A stretch of 25,488 nucleotides of DNA, taken from contig JAANSK020157782.1 of assembly GCA_011763485.2 (NCBI GenBank), positions 1 to 25,488 of the forward strand, read 5' to 3'. Origin of the DNA: Isoetes engelmannii (taxonomy: Eukaryota; Streptophyta; Lycopodiopsida; Isoetales; Isoetaceae). The notes under the pieces are model-generated. The model was not told where the DNA came from and did not search any database. It saw only the letters and a list, made by a program, of their open reading frames with translations. Shown here in pieces: positions 20,481 through 25,488 of the stretch. A program made the translations under genes and the position numbers. Within the stretch, counting starts at the first letter, position 1; each line of letters begins with the position of its first letter.

Positions 20481-20986
20481 GGCCCTCCTCGAAAATGCAA
20501 TGTTGTCCTGTTCCGGCCTCTGCAATGTATATTCGATGGTGGCCAGGGAATATTCCGGCATTTAGTTTTCCTTATGTTGCATGGTTAGGAATATTCCCGA
20601 CGGCTCTATAGGTGAGGAGGGGGCTTTGCCATGCCGGCAGTTCCCGGATGCTGGGAGTGGATCTGAGCCGTTTGTATCATTGATCTTGGCCATTCGTTTC
20701 TTCTGGGGCCAATTTGGTCTTTTCGTGAGTTGGACCGTTGGATGGCTCCTAAGAAGTCTTCTCGCCAACGCCCAAATAGCATAACTCTTAAAGCGGCCAG
20801 TGGGTGGCCGCCAATGGGCCTTGTTGCATTGACCAATGTCTTGTGCAAGCAAACATGCTCTGCTAGCCAACCAACTTGAATATATTGCATCACATGATAC
20901 AATACCACAATGGGGTCGCTCTACGTTTCTGTGGTGCAATTTTGTGTAGCCACGTCATTGGAGCCAAGAACAGGGATTCTTATTCG
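20481..20986. other. 5' flank of G6PDH
   Basis: Presumed 5' leader and proximal promoter. It has higher GC than the rest of the intergenic DNA, and open frames on both strands that carry no recognisable domain. No TATA box sits at a standard distance from the ATG. Confidence 0.4.
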
Positions 20987-21410
20987 GAACCTCTGCTTCT
21001 GCATCACCAGTAGTGCAGGTGAAAAAGCTTCGCCTCCTCGCTCCCCGACTGCGATATTGTAGGGATAGGTTGTTTGATCCATCTTTCTATGTTTGCTCCC
21101 CAGCTGCTGCCGGTCGTAGCATCCACCGGGAAAACAGAGAAAGCTGTCCCAAAACAGCTTACCCTAATACAATGCCTTGTTCCTCCGGCCACAAAAACAT
21201 GACACTTGGTTCAAGTTACTAGTGTGTTATGCTGGTTTTATATAGCATAATCTATTGGAGCAATATCAGACTCTTTTCGTCACACATGCTTCATAAACCT
21301 AAATTACCTTGCGAACATATAGCTGCTCAGTTCTTGCACCTGGCTATTTTCGCATTTTATTCCATTGTTCAACCATAGGCCCGCTATTGATCACTACAAA
21401 ATGCTTGTAG
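20987..21410 (+). repeat. Duplicated ~420 bp segment, copy 1
   Basis: Runs from GAACCTCTGCTTCTGCATCA to ATGCTTGTAG. It matches 24019-24428 along its whole length in the same orientation, at roughly 85-90% identity by eye, with small indels (a gap near 21095 and near 21140). It has no TG..CA ends, no primer-binding site next to it and no target-site repeat, so it does not look like an LTR. Confidence 0.9.
21236..21244 (-). promoter_or_regulatory. TATA-like box upstream of G6PDH
   Basis: TATATAAAA on the minus strand, about 760 bases above the chosen ATG. It would imply a long leader or a leader intron. The same box recurs at 24252-24260 in the second copy of the duplicated segment. In AT-rich DNA this can be chance, and a TATA-less promoter nearer the ATG is equally possible. 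Confidence 0.2.
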
Positions 21411-24018
21411 AACTGGTGGCTTGAAGAGGGCCCGGGGGCCTCACCTAGACATACGGGGATACCTCATCTGCATGCAAGAGGTCACCAAAAAACCCCTCGT
21501 ATACGACTTTTTGGAGGGAAAAACCCCTACATACGTAAATAGGAAAAGGCAGTTTCCTTACCCCTTTCCGTACATGTACGTACAAACTATTCTAATTTTT
21601 ACATACCCCTACCCGATCTTGTACTTGAGTTTGTGCACTGTAGCCTTATGTAGAGAAAAAATGTTATCTATAGAAAAAAAAAATTCATGATGTTTTGAGT
21701 AGGTACTTCTAGCATCTCGAACTTCAATTTCCCTGGGTGGGCCTTGGGTTCCCTAGTTTAGGGTTGCACCACGTCATATTTACAAAGGGGGCGCCTAATA
21801 TGCAACTAATATGCAGAGGAACAGGCTAATGGTTGTGTATGCACCTTGAGTGAAGGTTTTATGCATATTTTCAGCAGTAGGCTATTGGAGAGACAACATG
21901 CTATTAGATTTCTACCAAAGCAATACCATGTATAGATCTTTACAATACATTAATGCTTCATATTATTGAGAGCAGCATTCCTGATATTATCATTAGGCAG
22001 ACGACTGATTCCTATTGCCCAACATACCTTATTAAGCAGTTGCTCCTATTAACATTCTTGCCTTGAAACAAAATATTACATGTTATATAAATAAACTTGA
22101 TGTAAATTTACTAAGAATTTGAAATGGATGGACAGAGGTACTTACTTGAAGCCATTTGTATTGATTTGAATTTTTATCATAGTTTGTATAAGATCCAAGC
22201 ACGAGAACATGTTCGGTTTGATCTTGTGGTTTTTTGGAATTCTACATCTTAGTAGGTTCGTGTGTAGTGAATACATAAGTTATACAAGATTTTGTTGTGG
22301 CGGTTGTAATCGATGCTTATAAATGAAGCTACATGGAATAATATTATGTTAGACCATGGATTATTGTAAATGCTTCTATATCATAAATATGGGTGTACAG
22401 ATACTATAATCAATAATATGGGTGTACAGATATACCAAGATGCTGATATGAAAAGGAATGACGTTCGAGTATGAATACAAATTAGGAAATAGGCAATTTG
22501 TAAGCAGAGCATGAGAAATCGTTACCATTTATGAATAGAAACAAAAGTGCAATTCATATCTTCGCTAGTCTGTGACAGGTGGAACCAACGGCCTTGACTA
22601 TGTTTCATATCGGTTTCAAAGAACTCTATTTCGGTAGAATTTATCCAATTAAAGCAAGTGCTTTTTTTTCATTATGTTCCAAATATTGAAGTCCCAAGTT
22701 GAAGTCAGACAATAATATCAACTCATAGACTATTTTCAGATCATAGAGTATTTTTAGATCTTTGAGAGCCCTCCAACCTCTTTTCATAGTCTGTGAAAAC
22801 ATAATAATTCAGTAAAGAAAACTGTAACGCTGTCAATCAAACCTACAACAGTCTAACATGTAGATTTGATATTTTATCAAATCTCTTATAAAAGCCTTCA
22901 AATTCCTGAACCGTACACTATATCAAACATTAAGCTTCAATATTATATGCAAATGTCAAGAAATATAGATCTTGCAATCCCAAGAAGAATCATGTCATCC
23001 AGCTAAAGTGACATTCAAGTAGCATGAAGTAATAAATAACACACACACACAATATAGCATAATCCAAGGATGTTTATAATTGGCCAAAGACTAAGCAACC
23101 TTGTTAATTCCTCTAGGTATAGGCTGCCGAACAAGGAAGACAAGGAACCCTTCCCTGTATCATACCGGACTTGGTTCCCCTCCAATCACACCCTCTCTCC
23201 GTTCTTCTATGAAAAATTCCAAAAAAAAGGGGGTATTTTGTGTCGTAGGTATACATACGACGCAACCCCAAAAACACCCCCTTCATGTTTACGCACGTGG
23301 TTTTGGAGGGTCTTCTAAGTGACTCCCCGTTGTAAGTAACGTTGGAAATAAACAAAGTTCCTTAATGTTCAATGAAGTCAAGAATTCTAGAAATAGTCCA
23401 GATTCGGTGGGCTGAGAAAACTATTTTGAACACCATACACACGACCCTTATAGGGTGTGTAACACTCCAGAAGGAGTTTGTACAAACCGCTGTCTAGATT
23501 CATTTCCAGAACTCTTGGGCCTTGACGTAAGTCTCGGTACGCCGGGTTATTCACTCAGCTAGTAATTCTTGAAAATAATTCTACATGCATAAACTACTGT
23601 CTAATATTTCCTCAAATTTTGAATTGTCAATAGATTGTTATGGAATATTAAGATAAGCGCATAATATCTCTAGATAATGGGTGCCTACTTAGTCATAAGA
23701 CTAACGTCCTATTTTTCTTTCTCTGTTTGCTCTATAGCACGTCAAGATTTAGCTAAAGAGAACATGAACGTTAGAATTTAGACTTTGAAGTGAACATTTT
23801 GAACATGATGATACCTAGAGCACATTTATTTTTATCTTACTTGATTTCATTATTCGGATTGAAGTTTTTCATATATTTTGTCGTGCAATTATAATAGTGC
23901 TAAGACTTAAACTCCAACTCAATTTAGCTATTAGGAATTAGACATAGAAAGGTAACTGCCTGAACTTAACGGTTTCCAAGCCGAAAATTTTGGGACCATT
24001 ACACAACGTCCTCCGTTT
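21411..24018. other. Non-coding spacer between the two copies
   Basis: AT-rich, with no gene I can recognise on either strand. It contains a 29-bp-spaced duplication of ATATGGGTGTACAGATA at 22385-22432, a hairpin at 23227-23283, and a weak solo-LTR-like stretch at 23458-24003 (TGTAA..TTACA ends, no target repeat). Confidence 0.6.
23227..23283. repeat. Imperfect hairpin with palindromic core
   Basis: The arms begin AAGGGGGT and end ACCCCCTT. The core at 23243-23260, TCGTAGGTATACATACGA, is palindromic apart from one mismatched pair. The right arm carries extra bases. It may be the remnant of a small foldback element. Confidence 0.6.
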
Positions 24019-24428
24019 GAACCTCTGCTTCTGCATCACAAGCAGTGCAGGTGAAAAAGCTTCGCCTCTTTGCTCCGCGATTGCGATATTGTAGGGGTAA
24101 GTTGTTTGATCCACCTTTTTGCTCCCCAGCTGCCACTCATCGCAGCATCCACTGGGAAAGCTATCCCAAATAGCTTACCTTAATACAATGCCTTGTTCCT
24201 CCGGCAACAAAAACATGACACTTGGTGCAAGTTACTAGTGTATTATGCTGGTTTTATATAACATAATCTGTTGGAGCAGTATCAGACTCTTTTCGTCACG
24301 CATGCTCCATAAACCTAAATTACATTGCCAACATATAGCTACTCAGTTCTTGCACCTGGCTATATTTTCGCATTTTATTCCATTGTTCAACCATAGGCCC
24401 GCTATTGAGCACTACAAAATGCTTGCAG
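24019..24428 (+). repeat. Duplicated ~420 bp segment, copy 2
   Basis: Second copy, from GAACCTCTGCTTCTGCATCA to ATGCTTGCAG, about 2.6 kb from copy 1 and shorter by some 14 bases. It keeps the TATATAAAA-like box and the ATACAATGCCTTGTTCCTCC block. No open frame is shared convincingly by both copies, so a non-coding or promoter-type sequence is more likely than a gene. Confidence 0.9.
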
Positions 24429-25488
24429 CTTCAAGTGTCTTTTAGTCAATTCTGATGCCAATCAGTGCGACCATTGCCATAAATTAGGTGGCTTCCATTT
24501 GCGCATGAAAATATTACAAGCAGTGATGTTGATGTTTCTTGGATCTGCTTCCAGCGAACAACCAAATTGGCAAGAAATAAACAGTGGTCAATACTTGACT
24601 AAATGCCTTAATCGTCAATCGGAGTAAATTTAATCATCATAAACCACTAGGGCCAGTAATTTGTTGGTTACTATATGCTATATGTGTTTTTTAGGTAACT
24701 TCGGCTACATCACAGCTTAAAGTTTATTCATCGCAACAACGGCATACAATGTCTATGAAAAGAGGTGGGCGAGGTAGCCGACCATATGTACATTGTGGGA
24801 CTACCCCAATGATATAGAAAAGAGGAGTAGAAAGGAGTAAATAATTTTGGAGAAAATGTGGGGCGATGGAAACTATTTTTACTAAGTTTTTGGTTGGGAA
24901 AAAAGTTTTTGGTTGGAAAAAAAAAGTTTAATTCAAAAATAGGGTCCCCTTTTTTTTATTATTAAATAATATTCTAAGATGGCTACATGTCTGCTTTAGC
25001 ATGCATTTAATAATGGTGGTTTGCTCTAACCTACTTGGCTTTGATCAAGCTCTGTGCTTGATTCTTCTATCTTGTATTCTTTCTTTTATAAGTCCTATGG
25101 GAGTGATAACGTAATGCTCTAAAGAGCAAAACCATTGTTCGATGACCATGGCATGGGAAAAATTCATGGTTTGGAGATAAGACCATGGTAAGTTTAATTT
25201 GTATATGGCCTTTGGATTTTTATCAAAAATTGGTCTATGGTGGCCTAGCAAAAAAATTTTGTGGATTGCCTTTAAAGCCTTTGTGGTTAACTAAAAACCT
25301 AAACCATTGAAAACCCTATGATATATTGGCAGGGTAGGTCGAAATCAAAATATGGCCAAAGGCCTTTGGTCTTAACGGATGCCCTGGTCGCGTAAGATCC
25401 GGCAGCCCTGATCTGCCTGTGCTGAATCAATCGTCCCATGTGTTCGGCCTATGTGGATGAGTTTACAAAGCTCTAGAGATCAATAAGA
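24429..25488. other. Intergenic, no gene seen
   Basis: AT-rich. It holds a short repeat of AAGTTTTTGGTTGG flanked by A runs near 24885-24930, and several GGCCTTTGG-type words near 25205-25370. No recognisable coding sequence. Confidence 0.5.

Noticed and set aside
20562-20939. Minus-strand open frames of 100-125 codons upstream of G6PDH
   Set aside because: No domain, overlapping frames on both strands, and position in the presumed leader or promoter.
23458-24003. Solo LTR with TGTAA..TTACA ends
   Set aside because: The ends resemble those of some plant gypsy LTRs, but the flanking five bases do not match and no second copy is present. Kept only as a weak possibility.
20987-24428. An LTR retrotransposon with the duplicated segments as LTRs
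   Set aside because: No TG..CA ends at the shared boundaries, no primer-binding site after copy 1, no polypurine tract before copy 2, no target repeat, and no gag or pol traces between them.
1-25488. tRNA or rRNA genes, CRISPR arrays, prokaryotic operons
   Set aside because: No clover-leaf box pairs, rRNA core sequences or regularly spaced short repeats were seen on either strand; the DNA is plant nuclear in character.

Overview
This window is nuclear DNA of a land plant. The one intact gene is a ten-exon plastid-type glucose-6-phosphate dehydrogenase (G6PDH) on the minus strand, from an ATG at 20480 to a TAA at 14838. Its joined exons give 1848 bases (615 residues plus stop), and every intron has GT..AG ends and a matching phase. 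The introns, the N-terminal transit-type leader and the conserved redox cysteine pair all indicate a plant chloroplast enzyme. An L1-type ORF1 RNA-binding domain and a decayed DUF7869-like gene lie nearby, with much degraded intergenic DNA. Together they hint at a non-flowering plant such as a fern, but that is inference and not proven here.

Layout. 1-1300: repeat-rich AT DNA, with a 63-76 bp tandem repeat, A22, and a field of TTGACT and TTAAC motifs. 1300-3480: no recognisable gene, but a possible Ty1/copia LTR near 3156-3336 and two perfect hairpins. 3880-5140 (minus): decayed DUF4283/zinc-knuckle ORF1-like coding. 5290-6960 (plus): decayed coding region with a DUF7869-like signature. 7110-10640: intergenic, with short tandem repeats, a perfect 12-bp hairpin and a purine-rich tract. 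10640-11700 (minus): truncated LINE made of ORF1 and a 3' tail with two hairpins. 11760-14800: intergenic, including a diverged ~200 bp tandem duplication and three 66-bp repeats.

14838-20480: the G6PDH gene. Intron 4 is 2864 bp while the other eight are 73-252 bp. It has grown by local tandem duplication and holds a decayed plus-strand coding-like stretch. 20481-25488: the upstream side of the gene, with a ~420 bp segment present twice in direct orientation (20987-21410 and 24019-24428) around 2.6 kb of apparently non-coding DNA. A TATA-like box is conserved in both copies.

The G6PDH would catalyse the first, NADP-dependent step of the oxidative pentose phosphate pathway in the plastid stroma. 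No neighbouring gene works with it. I found no convincing undescribed system. The most useful leads are the duplicated segment upstream of the gene, the expanded intron 4 and the decayed DUF7869-like gene.
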